From: Pseudomonas sp. PB101
GTDB taxonomy: Bacteria > Pseudomonadota > Gammaproteobacteria > Pseudomonadales > Pseudomonadaceae
DNA: 64,000 nucleotides
Reading direction: 5' to 3'
NCBI RefSeq assembly: GCF_009764265.1
Contig: NZ_RWIR01000026.1
Coordinates: 1 to 64,000, forward strand
Shown here: one piece after another, positions 30,581 to 40,675 of the stretch
How positions within the stretch are numbered: position 1 is the first letter of the stretch
How the letters are laid out: each line of letters starts with the position of its first letter
Made by a program: the position numbers and the translations under genes
The notes under the pieces: generated by a model
The model's database searches: none
What the model saw: the letters and a program-made list of their open reading frames with translations, nothing else
Told to the model about the DNA's origin: nothing

Positions 30581-31064
30581 GCTGATCGCCGCCAATAAGG
30601 CTGTCTCCATCGACTATACCCTGACCAACGACGCTGGTGAGGTCATCGACAGCTCCGCCGGCGGCGCGCCGCTGGTCTACCTGCAAGGCGCAGGCAACAT
30701 CATCCCGGGCCTGGAAAAGGCTCTGGAAGGCAAGGCCGTCGGCGACGAGCTGACCGTAGCCGTTGAACCGGAAGACGCTTACGGCGAGTACGCTGCCGAA
30801 CTGGTCAGCACCCTGAGCCGCAGCATGTTCGAAGGCGTCGACGAGCTGGAAGTGGGCATGCAGTTCCACGCTTCCGCTCCGGACGGCCAGATGCAGATCG
30901 TGACCATCCGTGATCTGGACGGCGACGACGTGACCGTTGACGGCAACCACCCGTTGGCTGGCCAGCGCCTGAATTTCCAGGTAAAGATCGTTGCCATCCG
31001 TGACGCCAGCCAGGAAGAAATCGCTCATGGCCACGTCCATGGCGAAGGTGGCCATCACCACTGA
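30579..31064 (+). CDS. slyD: FKBP-type peptidyl-prolyl isomerase SlyD
   Basis: The 161-residue protein has an FKBP domain split by the IF chaperone insertion, as in SlyD (VSIDYTLTNDAGEVIDSS at the front, GAGNIIPGLEKALEGK near 44-59). It ends in a His-rich metal-binding tail (HGHVHGEGGHHH). It catalyses prolyl isomerisation and acts as a metallochaperone. The tail is much shorter than in E. coli. A terminator follows 30 bases downstream. Confidence 0.95.
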   Translation: MLIAANKAVSIDYTLTNDAGEVIDSSAGGAPLVYLQGAGNIIPGLEKALEGKAVGDELTVAVEPEDAYGEYAAELVSTLSRSMFEGVDELEVGMQFHASAPDGQMQIVTIRDLDGDDVTVDGNHPLAGQRLNFQVKIVAIRDASQEEIAHGHVHGEGGHHH

Positions 31065-31093
31065 TTTCTGCGCTAAGCTCAGATAACTGGAGA

Positions 31094-31115
31094 GGCGCCC
31101 CGAGGGCGCCTTTTT
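31094..31115 (+). terminator. slyD terminator
   Basis: GGCGCCC and GGGCGCC enclose CGA and are followed by five T. Confidence 0.9.
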
Positions 31116-31186
31116 AGTCTGCGGCTGTCCCTGACGACACCGCCAAGTGGCTGTTTCGAGAAGAACACGGGAATCTGGAGTACGTC

Positions 31187-31669
31187 ATGAGTGCTTTTCA
31201 CGACCTAAAATTGACAGCCCTGGATGGTCAGGAGCTACCTCTGGCGCCTTTCAAAGGCCAAGTCGTACTGGTGGTCAACGTCGCCTCCAAATGCGGCCTG
31301 ACCCCGCAGTACGCGGCGCTGGAAAACCTCTACCAGCAATACAAGGCCAAAGGCTTCAGCGTGTTGGGCCTGCCCTGCAACCAGTTTGCCGGACAGGAGC
31401 CTGGCACCGAGCAGGAAATCAAGGACTTCTGCAGCCTCAACTATGGCGTGACCTTTCCGTTGTCCAGCAAGCTGGAAGTCAACGGGCACGAACGTCATCA
31501 GTTGTACCGCTTGCTGGCGGGCGAGGGCGCGGAATTCCCCGGGGACATCACCTGGAACTTCGAGAAGTTCCTGCTGGGCAAGGACGGCCGCGTGTTGGCT
31601 CGGTTCTCGCCACGCACCGCGCCGGATGATCCGACCATCGTCCACGCAATCGAAAAAGCATTGAGCTGA
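31187..31669 (+). CDS. Glutathione peroxidase family protein (thiol peroxidase)
   Basis: The 160-residue protein is a Cys-type GPx homologue. The peroxidatic Cys lies in NVASKCGLTPQYAALE (about residue 35), with Gln in LPCNQFAGQEPG (about residues 63-74) and Trp in ITWNFEKFL completing the active site. The Cys in LPCNQF may be the resolving residue, so thioredoxin is a likely electron donor. It reduces hydrogen peroxide or organic peroxides in the cytosol. Its place between slyD and an Old Yellow Enzyme gene matches other pseudomonads. Confidence 0.93.
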   Translation: MSAFHDLKLTALDGQELPLAPFKGQVVLVVNVASKCGLTPQYAALENLYQQYKAKGFSVLGLPCNQFAGQEPGTEQEIKDFCSLNYGVTFPLSSKLEVNGHERHQLYRLLAGEGAEFPGDITWNFEKFLLGKDGRVLARFSPRTAPDDPTIVHAIEKALS

Positions 31670-31680
31670 TTCCCCCTCCC

Positions 31681-31780
31681 TGTAGGAGCGAGCCTGCTCG
31701 CGATGGTTGTAGGAACACCGCGGGGCATCAGACCGCCAGCGTTATCGTTGACCACCATCGCGAGCAAGCTCGCTCCTACA
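31681..31780. repeat. REP inverted pair (GGAGCGAGC type)
   Basis: Arms of about 27 bases beginning at 31681 and ending at 31780 are inverted with one difference (GAGCCTGCTC against GAGCAAGCTC). It lies between the peroxidase and the next gene. Confidence 0.9.
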
Positions 31781-31862
31781 TCACCAAAATCAATAATGCT
31801 GTTCAATACGCTGGACTCTCCATATTATCGCCGTCATAAAATTATTTCCCGTGGAGCGTCCC

Positions 31863-32966
31863 ATGCCCGTCAAAGCCCTGTTCAAACCGTTCCACCTCGG
31901 CACCCTCGAACTGCCGACCCGCGTCGTCATGGCGCCGATGACCCGCTCCTTTTCCCCGGGCGGCGTGCCAAATTCCAAAGTGATCGAATACTACCGTCGC
32001 CGCGCCGCAGCCGGCGTCGGCCTGATCATCACCGAAGGCACCACCGTCGGTCACAAGGCTTCCAACGGCTACCCGAACGTTCCGCATTTCTATGGTGACG
32101 CGGCCCTCGCCGGCTGGAAGAAGGTCGTCGACGCCGTTCACGCCGAAGGCGGCAAGATCGTTCCGCAGCTGTGGCATGTGGGCAGCGTGCGCCGTATCGG
32201 CACCGAGCCGGACGCCAGCGTGCCGGGTTATGGCCCGTCGGAAAAAGTGAAGGAAGGTCAGGTCGTGGTGCACGGCATGACCAAACAGGATATCCAGGAC
32301 GTGATCGCTGCGTTCGCCCAGGCCGCCAAGGATGCCCAGAGCATCGGCATGGACGGCGTTGAGATCCACGGCGCCCACGGTTACCTGGTCGACCAGTTCT
32401 TCTGGGAAGGCAGCAACCAGCGTACCGATGAATACGGCGGCAGCCTGGCCAACCGCTCGCGCTTCGCCATTGAATTGATCCAGGCCGTGCGTGCCGCGGT
32501 CGGCGAAGGTTTCCCGATCATCTTCCGTTTCTCCCAGTGGAAGCAGCAGGACTACAGCGCACGCCTGGTACAAACCCCGGAAGCCTTGGGCGAGTTCCTC
32601 AAGCCGTTGGCCGATGCGGGCGTGGATATTTTCCACTGCTCGACCCGCCGCTTCTGGGAGCCGGAGTTCGACGGTTCCGAGTTGAACCTGGCAGGCTGGA
32701 CCCGCCAACTCACCGGCAAGCCGACGATCACCGTGGGCAGTGTCGGCCTGGATGGCGAGTTCCTGCAGTTCATGGTCAACACCGACAAGGTCGCACAACC
32801 GGCCAGCCTGGAAAAACTGCTGGAGCGCTTGAACAACGACGAGTTCGACCTGGTGGCGGTCGGTCGTGCGTTGCTGGTGGACCCGGACTGGGCGCAGAAA
32901 GTGCGTGATGGCCGTGAGGAAGACATTCTGCCGTTCAGCCGTGAGGCGTTGATGTCGCTGGTTTAA
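31863..32966 (+). CDS. NADH:flavin oxidoreductase of the Old Yellow Enzyme family
   Basis: The 367-residue TIM-barrel flavoprotein has the OYE motifs RVVMAPMTRSFSPGG (about residues 21-35), IHGAHGYLVDQFFWEGSNQR (about 169-188) and TDEYGGSLANRSRF. It binds FMN and reduces activated alkenes such as enones, often in electrophile defence. The physiological substrate cannot be read. The ATG at 31863 follows GTGGAGCG. The C-terminal part carries the usual FMN-phosphate loop near VAVGRALLVDPDW. Confidence 0.92.
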   Translation: MPVKALFKPFHLGTLELPTRVVMAPMTRSFSPGGVPNSKVIEYYRRRAAAGVGLIITEGTTVGHKASNGYPNVPHFYGDAALAGWKKVVDAVHAEGGKIVPQLWHVGSVRRIGTEPDASVPGYGPSEKVKEGQVVVHGMTKQDIQDVIAAFAQAAKDAQSIGMDGVEIHGAHGYLVDQFFWEGSNQRTDEYGGSLANRSRFAIELIQAVRAAVGEGFPIIFRFSQWKQQDYSARLVQTPEALGEFLKPLADAGVDIFHCSTRRFWEPEFDGSELNLAGWTRQLTGKPTITVGSVGLDGEFLQFMVNTDKVAQPASLEKLLERLNNDEFDLVAVGRALLVDPDWAQKVRDGREEDILPFSREALMSLV

Positions 32967-32985
32967 GCGGCGACCGGGAAGGCCT

Positions 32986-33074
32986 CATCGCGAGCAAGCT
33001 CGCTCCCACAGGTTCTGCGGTGATCACCAATCATGTGTGAACCAAGAACCCTGTGGGAGCGGGCTTGCCCGCGA
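32986..33074. repeat. REP inverted pair, mixed type
   Basis: The left arm is of the GCGAGCAAGCTCGCTCCCACAG type and the right arm of the CTGTGGGAGCGGGCTTGCCCGCG type, so the two halves come from different REP subfamilies. The arms face in the reverse order to other pairs here. It lies between convergent genes. Confidence 0.8.
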
Positions 33075-33099
33075 AGACTGACTCAAGAACACTGCAAAA

Positions 33100-34275
33100 T
33101 CACGGAACAGTCGGTGCATTCGGCACCACCATCTCCCCGGCACACGCCCCGCGCAACTGCCCTTCGAACTGCTCGATGATCGTTGCCCATCCCTGGCGAC
33201 TGGCATGCTGGCGCGCATTGAGCCGCACATTGCGCAGGGTTTCCCTGTCTTCCAGCAACCATGCCGCTGCATCGCAGAACGCTTCTTCATCCCCCGGCAT
33301 CGCCAGCACTCCGTTGTAGCCATGGCGAATATGCTGGGCCGCTGCCGCCTGATCGTAGGCCACCACGCCCAACCCCGAGGCAAGTGCTTCAAGCACCACA
33401 TTGCCAAAGGTTTCGGTCAGGCTCGGAAACAGGAACATGTCCCCCGACGCGTAATGACAGGCCAGGGCTTCCCCCCGTTGCGTGCCGCAGAAAATCGCCT
33501 CGGGCATTTCCTTTTCCAGTTCCTGGCGCTGCGGACCGTCGCCGACCACGATCAGTTTCAGCCTGCGCTGGGGATAACTCGCCTTGAGGGTATTGAAGGT
33601 GCGCTTGAGCAGGCCGAGGTTCTTTTCCGGGGCCAGGCGTCCGACATGAATGACGGCGATGTCTTCCTCGGCCAGTCCCCATTGCTCGCGCAGGGCATCC
33701 AAGCGCTTGGCCGGGTGAAACAGTTCGCTGTCGACCCCACGGGACAGCAACGCCAGTCGCTCGAACTGCCGCCGCTCCAGCTCCATGCGCTGACTGACGC
33801 TGGGCACCAGGGTCATGGCCGAGCGGTTGTGGAACCAGCGCAGGTAGTGAGTCAGCAGGCGCGTGAGCAAACCCAACCCGTACTGGTTGGAATATTGCTG
33901 GAAATTGGTGTGGAAACCGCTGACCACGCAAATCCCCAGTCGCCTTGCTGCACGCAAGGCAGACAAGCCCAGCGGGCCCTCGGTGGCGATGTAGAGCACA
34001 TCCGGGCGGTGACGCGTCCAGCGTCGCAGCAGTTTGTGCATCGACGACTGACCCCATTGCAAGCCGGGATAGCCCGGTAGCGGCCAGCCGCGACACAGCA
34101 GCAGTTCATCATCGCTGCCCAGGTGCTGGTCGCAGCCCTGACGCGGGCGCACCAGTTCCACCTGATGCCCGCGCGCGCGCAAACCGTCGCACAAGCGACC
34201 CAGTGTATTGGCCACGCCGTTGATTTCCGGTGGGAAGGTTTCGGTGATCAGGGTGATATGCAGAGCTGTCGTCAT
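33100..34275 (-). CDS. Glycosyltransferase family 4 (MgtA-like mannosyltransferase)
   Basis: The 391-residue protein has two Rossmann-like domains (GT-B fold). The N-terminal loop is TETFPPEINGVANTLGR (about residues 11-27), and the EX7E donor-binding motif lies in LTETFGNVVLEALASG near residues 294-309. It resembles GDP-mannose-dependent alpha-mannosyltransferases that modify lipids or glycans. The acceptor is unknown. The ATG at 34275 is chosen over the in-frame start at 34299 as it gives MTTALHITLI. Confidence 0.88.
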   Translation of the reverse strand: MTTALHITLITETFPPEINGVANTLGRLCDGLRARGHQVELVRPRQGCDQHLGSDDELLLCRGWPLPGYPGLQWGQSSMHKLLRRWTRHRPDVLYIATEGPLGLSALRAARRLGICVVSGFHTNFQQYSNQYGLGLLTRLLTHYLRWFHNRSAMTLVPSVSQRMELERRQFERLALLSRGVDSELFHPAKRLDALREQWGLAEEDIAVIHVGRLAPEKNLGLLKRTFNTLKASYPQRRLKLIVVGDGPQRQELEKEMPEAIFCGTQRGEALACHYASGDMFLFPSLTETFGNVVLEALASGLGVVAYDQAAAAQHIRHGYNGVLAMPGDEEAFCDAAAWLLEDRETLRNVRLNARQHASRQGWATIIEQFEGQLRGACAGEMVVPNAPTVP

Positions 34276-34405
34276 GACCCCAGTGTCGGCTGGGGCCATG
34301 TCGTCAGTGTGACGTCGGGATGATGGATTTGTGACGTTGTGAACTTGCCGATAAGCGAGTTTGCACTAACGAGTGCCCAATCAGACGCTCACGAAACCTG
34401 TTCTG

Positions 34406-36001
34406 TTACCACGGTTCTGGCGGCGGATGGGCGACGGCGCGTGCGATCAGTGACAGCGATTTGTACTCGGTAGCGCCGTTCGGAGAGTCCCAAGTGCGTT
34501 GCCCCAAAGGCAACAGCCAAGGGACCAGCTGGTTCCAGGCCTCTTCCGGGGAACTGAAGGACGGCACTTCGATCCAGAACTGGATTCCGGCTCCCACTAA
34601 AAACGGACTGTCCGCGGGAATATCCGATATCGCGCCTCCAGCCTCGTCCATGAAATGGTTGGCTTGCCACGTGTCATAAATACCGCGAGGCGAATGTTTA
34701 TCATGGAGGAGATTGTCCCAGGTCTTGTTAATGATGAAGTAAAAGTCACCATGGGCGTTGATCACGTTGTATCCGGCATTTATCAAGTCTTGTGCGGTCA
34801 TCTCTCCGCGCAGTCTGCCCCAGAGACTCCAGCATTCGATTTCTACCTTTTTATCCACAGCGATGACCGGGTTGGGTCGAACGGCCCCGTCGTTCCAGAC
34901 TCGCGCGATTTTGCCTCTGTCTTGTATCAGGCCAGCCATGTCGTTGATGAAGTACCTGACAGCGTCCTCGGAAGATGCATTTGGATTGCCGGACATGTCA
35001 CGTGCGTATTTGGCCAGTTGGGGCGTGTTGTTGTGGGTGATCGGGCTGAGAAAAAATTCATCGGCTCCCAAGTGGATACGCCGGCTGCGTGGAAACATTG
35101 TGAAAAGGTCAGAGACGAGAGTTGTGATAAAGGAACGTGCAGCACTAATGCTGAAATCGAGAGCTTTGGACACAACGGTGCCATTACTGAGGCGAAGCTG
35201 AAATTCAGGCCGGTCGCGTAGTATCCAGTCCATATGTCCAGGCATGTCGAGCTCGGGAATTACCTCGATATGGTAGGACGCGGCAGTGTCGAGAACGCGC
35301 TTGAGCTCTTCTGCGCTCCAGGCATCGGAACTGGAGATGTCCACGCAAGAGGGAAAGGTCACCCTTACGCCTTCGTTATCTGTCAGATGTAAGTGCAGCG
35401 TATTGAGTTGATTCCAGGCCATTTCCTGAATCAGGTTGATGACCCAGTCGGGGCTGAAATACCAGCGGCCCATATCGATCATGACCGAGCGCTCGGCATG
35501 CATGGGGGCATCAATTACAACCCCCGATTCGAGTGTGGTTGAGACTCGCACAGCTTTATGCAGGGTGGTCAGGGCGCGGGCCATGGCCTCCGGGGTTTGT
35601 GCGCTGACCAGAACATTGTGTGAGATATCAATCCGGTAACTTTCCCTTTTGCCTTTGACGGGAATCGGGACGTCCGCCGTATTCGGTGCGGACAATTGCA
35701 ACGATACGTCACCGCTCAGTGGCGGAGCGCCTGGCAGTAGTGTGATGGCCGTGGGCTTGCCAAGCCCGGCGGCACCCGCGAGCCCGGCTGCCAGTCTTGT
35801 TGCCAAGGGCCGCAGGCTCTCGCTGTCGATGAGAATGCGCGAACTTTCACTGATGACAAAATCAGCTCCCGCTTCCGGTTTCGCATGCAGTACGGCCGGG
35901 CTCATGCTGGTCCAGGGGAAGGATGCATTCCGGTCCCTGGCACTGAGATGTTCGCCTGTCATCAAGGAAGCCGCAGCGGGGGGATGGATGGGTGTTGCCA
36001 T
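34406..36001 (-). CDS. Glycoside hydrolase family 20 beta-N-acetylhexosaminidase
   Basis: The 531-residue protein has the GH20 barrel: LHLHLTDNEGVR, VIPELDMPGHMDW and HLGADEFF, where the Asp-Glu pair near residue 313 is the catalytic dyad (Asp orients the substrate acetamido group, Glu is the acid). Before it lies a GH20b-like domain. There is no clear Sec signal, so it may act in the cytosol or leave by another route. GGAGAA stands 10 bases before the ATG at 36001, favouring this start over TTG 36046 or ATG 36037. It lies beside an Ig-like protein gene in a patch of lower GC. Confidence 0.88.
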   Translation of the reverse strand: MATPIHPPAAASLMTGEHLSARDRNASFPWTSMSPAVLHAKPEAGADFVISESSRILIDSESLRPLATRLAAGLAGAAGLGKPTAITLLPGAPPLSGDVSLQLSAPNTADVPIPVKGKRESYRIDISHNVLVSAQTPEAMARALTTLHKAVRVSTTLESGVVIDAPMHAERSVMIDMGRWYFSPDWVINLIQEMAWNQLNTLHLHLTDNEGVRVTFPSCVDISSSDAWSAEELKRVLDTAASYHIEVIPELDMPGHMDWILRDRPEFQLRLSNGTVVSKALDFSISAARSFITTLVSDLFTMFPRSRRIHLGADEFFLSPITHNNTPQLAKYARDMSGNPNASSEDAVRYFINDMAGLIQDRGKIARVWNDGAVRPNPVIAVDKKVEIECWSLWGRLRGEMTAQDLINAGYNVINAHGDFYFIINKTWDNLLHDKHSPRGIYDTWQANHFMDEAGGAISDIPADSPFLVGAGIQFWIEVPSFSSPEEAWNQLVPWLLPLGQRTWDSPNGATEYKSLSLIARAVAHPPPEPW

Positions 36002-36315
36002 TGAAGTGGTTCTCCATACGTTGAAGTTTTGACTCATCCCTGACAATTGATTGGGTTCAAGTTTGGGGAGTCGCTGTACGTATTGGATGTTTTATGCGCA
36101 GAAACGTATACGGTAAGAATTAACAGGTATGGGGTAACAGGTTTGTAAGGTTGTGTCGTTCATTGTTATTTGTTGGTGGAAGTAAGTGTTTGAATGGTGT
36201 GCTGGGGAAGGCGATCGCTTGCCGGACCTGTCACTTGTTATAGGTGTCTTTTCTATCAATTAACGTAAAGATAGCTCTGCATTACAGGCAATTGTGCCGG
36301 ATAAAAGGAGTTTTA
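36002..36315. other. AT-rich divergent spacer
   Basis: These 314 bases separate the hexosaminidase gene from the Ig-like gene transcribed the other way. I see no gene, hairpin or repeat. It must hold both promoters and is clearly more AT-rich than the chromosome around it, as is common for recently acquired DNA. Confidence 0.6.
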
Positions 36316-36906
36316 ATGATGAAAGAGCAATCGAAAGTTAATCAGGATTCAAGTAATGTTGCCGAGCTCGGTATTCCCGTTCCGACGATCACCTATCCTT
36401 TAGATGGAACTCGTCACTCTTTGGGGCGAGTGTTTATTGAAGGGGAGTGTTTGCCGGGGGCAACCGTTGACATGCTTAATTATGACGACACCAGGCTGGG
36501 TTCTGCCACAGTGAACGGGAAGACTTGGTATTTCAGTCGCAACTGGGACGACGGTGCGAAAGTTGTGAAGGCACGGCAGCGTCTCGCGGGTCTATCTTCC
36601 TCCCCAACCGAGCCGCGGTTCTTTTTTGTCAGTCTACCTACTCCAGGTATTACTTACCCAAAAGACGCAAGTCGCTTACCAGCAGGTCAGATTGTCATCG
36701 AGGGCACCTGTAGCTACGGAGCAGAAGCGGTTGAAGTGCTGAATCATGACTTTAGTGTTTTAGGTAAAGCTATCATAGACTCTGATGGAGCGACTTGGAG
36801 GTACAGCCGTGTTTGGGATAAAGGTGTCAAACATGTCAAGGTAAGACAAATCCTGAATGGCAAGCTTTCTGAATCGGGCGGTCAAATTGAGTTCGTCGTA
36901 CAGTGA
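36316..36906 (+). CDS. Two-repeat bacterial Ig-like protein
   Basis: The 196-residue protein contains two tandem repeats of about 84 residues (near 24-107 and 109-196). Each begins with ITYP and runs through a VFIEGEC / IVIEGTC strand, GA-V-VLN, a TW-(Y/R)-SR-W segment (TWYFSRNWDDGAK, TWRYSRVWDKGVK) and closes with VK-RQ-L. The pattern matches Ig-like domains of bacterial surface proteins. There is no signal peptide. AAGGAG precedes the ATG at 36316 with ideal spacing. Function is unknown; carbohydrate or host binding together with the GH20 neighbour is a guess. Confidence 0.75.
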   Translation: MMKEQSKVNQDSSNVAELGIPVPTITYPLDGTRHSLGRVFIEGECLPGATVDMLNYDDTRLGSATVNGKTWYFSRNWDDGAKVVKARQRLAGLSSSPTEPRFFFVSLPTPGITYPKDASRLPAGQIVIEGTCSYGAEAVEVLNHDFSVLGKAIIDSDGATWRYSRVWDKGVKHVKVRQILNGKLSESGGQIEFVVQ

Positions 36907-36960
36907 AATACCCCACCAGGAACTGATTCAACTAACCGCTGTGAGTCAGTTGTAAGGCCT

Positions 36961-36993
36961 GCGGCAAGAGAAATACTCTTGCCGCAGTTTTTT
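36961..36993. terminator. Terminator after the Ig-like gene
   Basis: GCGGCAAGAG and CTCTTGCCGC form a perfect 10-bp stem around AAATA, followed by a T-run. It lies between convergent genes; the plus direction has the better T-run. Confidence 0.9.
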
Positions 36994-37006
36994 TATCGGG
37001 CGTTTT

Positions 37007-37762
37007 TTACTTTGCAGGCGTTGTCAGCACTTGGGTGTCGCGTTCACGCACCCAGAACAGCGTCGCGCCGGCCACGGCCGCTGGCATCATCAGGATGTTG
37101 ACCACAGGGATCAGCAGCACCAGGTACACGCTGCCGCCAAAACTCATGCTCTGCCAGCGCTTCTGCCGCAGCCAGGCGAGCATTTCGTTCCAGCCCAGCT
37201 TGTGGTTGTCCGCCGGGTAGTCGATGTACTGGATCGCCATCATCCACACCCCGAACAGCAGCCACAGCGGCGCGGCGATGATGTTCACCACCGGGATGAA
37301 CGAGAGGATGAACAGCCCGATCGCACGGGGCAGGAAGTAGCCGAGCTTGCGCATTTCCCGGGCCAGGGTGCGCGGGATCATGGCAATCAGTTCACCCCAG
37401 CTGAAGGCCGGGAAGTCATCGGTGCCGCGCACCACCACTTCCACTTTCTCCGCGAGAAAGCCATTGAACGGCGCGGCAATGACGTTGGCGAGCATGGTGA
37501 AGGTGAAGAACACCATCAGCACGACGAGCACCACGAACAGCGGCCAGAGGAGGTAGTTGAGAAAACTCAGCCAGTCGGGCAGGGACGGCATCAAGGTGTC
37601 GACCCACAGGCTGAATTGATGGCCGGCCAGGTAGATCAATCCGACGAACAGCACCAGGTTGATGGCCAGCGGCAACAGGACGAACAAACGCAGGCTGGGG
37701 CTCAGCACCAGCTTGAGGCCTTCGCGCAGGTATTGCGGGCCGGACAGGACAGGGGCGGGCAT
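37007..37762 (-). CDS. cysZ: CysZ, sulfate permease
   Basis: The 251-residue membrane protein belongs to the CysZ/EI24 family, with about four to six hydrophobic segments and the conserved [11 protein letters not shown] stretch (near residues 96-106). CysZ mediates high-affinity sulfate uptake and feeds the CysD/CysNC pathway found at 21.6-24.4 kb. It is divergent from trxB. The 37763-38076 gap shows no gene that I can support and should hold both promoters. Confidence 0.92.
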   Translation of the reverse strand: MPAPVLSGPQYLREGLKLVLSPSLRLFVLLPLAINLVLFVGLIYLAGHQFSLWVDTLMPSLPDWLSFLNYLLWPLFVVLVVLMVFFTFTMLANVIAAPFNGFLAEKVEVVVRGTDDFPAFSWGELIAMIPRTLAREMRKLGYFLPRAIGLFILSFIPVVNIIAAPLWLLFGVWMMAIQYIDYPADNHKLGWNEMLAWLRQKRWQSMSFGGSVYLVLLIPVVNILMMPAAVAGATLFWVRERDTQVLTTPAK

Positions 37763-37899
37763 AAGAGGCTCCGGACAGAGGGAAATCGCGCCGACCTTAC
37801 CGGCTTTGCTTCACGTGCGAAAGCGCGGCAGTGGTATCGACATTCACTGTAACAAAGACGTCGATATCGTCGCTCAGATGGCATAGAGACCACCTATGA

Positions 37900-39033
<1,134 letters not shown>

Positions 39034-39055
39034 TTCTGCTTTCGTTGAAATGAAA

Positions 39056-39078
39056 AACCGGCTTCGGCCGGTTTTTTC
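39056..39078 (+). terminator. trxB terminator
   Basis: AACCGGC and GCCGGTT surround a TTCG tetraloop and are followed by a T-run. Confidence 0.93.
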
Positions 39079-39098
39079 ATGGGCAACACAAAACAGAC

Positions 39099-39190
39099 CT
39101 GTAGGAGCCGGCTTGCCGGCGATGGCGGCGTATCAATCAACATCGGCGTTGCCTGACACACCGCAATCGCCAGCAAGCCGGCTCCTACAG
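39099..39190. repeat. REP inverted pair (GGAGCCGGCTTGCCGGCG type)
   Basis: Arms CTGTAGGAGCCGGCTTGCCG (from 39099) and CAGCAAGCCGGCTCCTACAG (to 39190) are inverted with one difference near the centre. The core is GGAGCCGGC rather than the GGAGCGAGC seen in other pairs. Confidence 0.9.
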
Positions 39191-39199
39191 GATCAGGTT

Positions 39200-40450
39200 T
39201 CAGGTCAGTTTGGCGAGGCACGCCTCAAGGATATCCAACCCTTCCTCCAGCACCGCCGCTTCGATGGTCAACGGCGCCAGCAGGCGAATGATGTTCCGCG
39301 ATTTACCACTGGGCATCAGCAGCAGACCCGCATCCCGCGCCAGGGTCAGCAGTTGGGTCAATTGTGTCGATCCGGGTGAGCCATCGACATTGATCAACTC
39401 GATACCGCGCATGGCACCGACACCAGTCAGGCGACCCAGGTAAGGTGTCAGTTTGCTCGCACGCCAGGTTGCATGGCGGCCAACAATCGCCTCTTCCTGC
39501 TGCGTGCCCCACGCTTGTAGGTTGGCATCGGTCATTTCGTCCAGGGTTGCCAGTGCCGCTGCGCAGGCGATGGGATTGCCGGAGTAGGTGCCACCGAGTC
39601 CGCCCTTGGGCAGGTTATCCAGCAGCGCTTTGCGCCCGACCACCGCACCCAGCGGCACGCCGCCGGCAATGCTTTTGCCGAGCAGGACCAGGTCGGGCTC
39701 GATGCCCAATCGCGAGAACGCGAAGCGCTGGCCGGTACGGCCGAAACCGGACTGGATTTCATCGGCGATCAGCACAATGCCCTTGTCGTCGCAGAACTTG
39801 CGCAGTGCCTGGGCGAACTCCACATCCATGGCCAGGAAACCCGCTTCGCCCTGCACGGGTTCGACGATGAAGCAGGCCACGTCCTCGACATCGATCTCGA
39901 CGCTGAACAAACGCTGCATGGCCTTCAGGGCTTCGGCGCAGGTCACGCCGTTGTCCGGGCTGGGGTAGGGAAGGTGATACACCGGCCCCGGCAGCACGCC
40001 GACTTTTTGTTTGTAGGGCGCGACCTTGCCGTTGAGGTTCAGGGTGGCCAGGGTGCGGCCGTGGAAAGCGCCATCGAAGGCAATGACGGCGGTACGGCCG
40101 GTGGCGCCACGGACGATCTTCAGGGCGTTCTCGGCGGCTTCCGCGCCGCTGTTGGTGAGCATGCCGCTGACCGGATAATCGACCGGGATGAACGCGCTGA
40201 GGCGGTCCATCAAATCGATGTAGGGGGTATGGGGGGCTGCGTTGAACGCATAGTGGGTCAGCCGGGTGGCCTGCTCGCGAATGGCTTCGACGATGCGCGG
40301 ATGGCAATGGCCGAGGTTCAACACGCCGATGCCGCCGACAAAGTCGATGTAGCGTTTGCCATCGGTGTCCCAGACCTCGGCGTTCTTGCCGTGGCTGAGC
40401 GTGACAGGGTGAACGATGTTGATCGACTGGCTGATGGTTTCGCTGCGCAT
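39200..40450 (-). CDS. Omega-amino acid aminotransferase (GabT / 2-aminoadipate type)
   Basis: The 416-residue class III aminotransferase has the substrate and PLP motifs NSGAEAAENALK (about residues 97-108), IADEIQSGFGRTG and the PLP lysine in LVLLGKSIAGGVPLG (near residue 264). Enzymes this close in sequence include GABA transaminases and the P. putida 2-aminoadipate transaminase of lysine catabolism. The second is suggested by the N-terminus (ISQSI-IVHP-TLSHG), from memory and not checked. No gabD is adjacent. It lies alone between two REP pairs. Confidence 0.85.
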   Translation of the reverse strand: MRSETISQSINIVHPVTLSHGKNAEVWDTDGKRYIDFVGGIGVLNLGHCHPRIVEAIREQATRLTHYAFNAAPHTPYIDLMDRLSAFIPVDYPVSGMLTNSGAEAAENALKIVRGATGRTAVIAFDGAFHGRTLATLNLNGKVAPYKQKVGVLPGPVYHLPYPSPDNGVTCAEALKAMQRLFSVEIDVEDVACFIVEPVQGEAGFLAMDVEFAQALRKFCDDKGIVLIADEIQSGFGRTGQRFAFSRLGIEPDLVLLGKSIAGGVPLGAVVGRKALLDNLPKGGLGGTYSGNPIACAAALATLDEMTDANLQAWGTQQEEAIVGRHATWRASKLTPYLGRLTGVGAMRGIELINVDGSPGSTQLTQLLTLARDAGLLLMPSGKSRNIIRLLAPLTIEAAVLEEGLDILEACLAKLT

Positions 40451-40569
40451 GGATGACCGGCTCGAAAGAAGGAGGACTTCTTTTATCTAAGCCGTGAGCA
40501 GCGGTACCCGGCAAACGAAATAAAGTGGCGGGGTCAATCTTAAAAGTCGGGTTGTGCTGTTGATCATCT

Positions 40570-40668
40570 GTAGGAGCGAGCCTGCTCGCGATGGTCGTGA
40601 ACGATAACACTGGGTGCCTGATGCCCCGCAGCGCTCTCAGGTTCATCGCGAGCAGGCTCGCTCCTACA
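40570..40668. repeat. REP inverted pair (GGAGCGAGCCTGCTCGCG type)
   Basis: Perfect 24-base arms at 40570-40593 and 40645-40668, in inverted orientation, lie behind the hopJ-family gene. Confidence 0.92.
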
Positions 40669-40675
40669 ATTCAGA

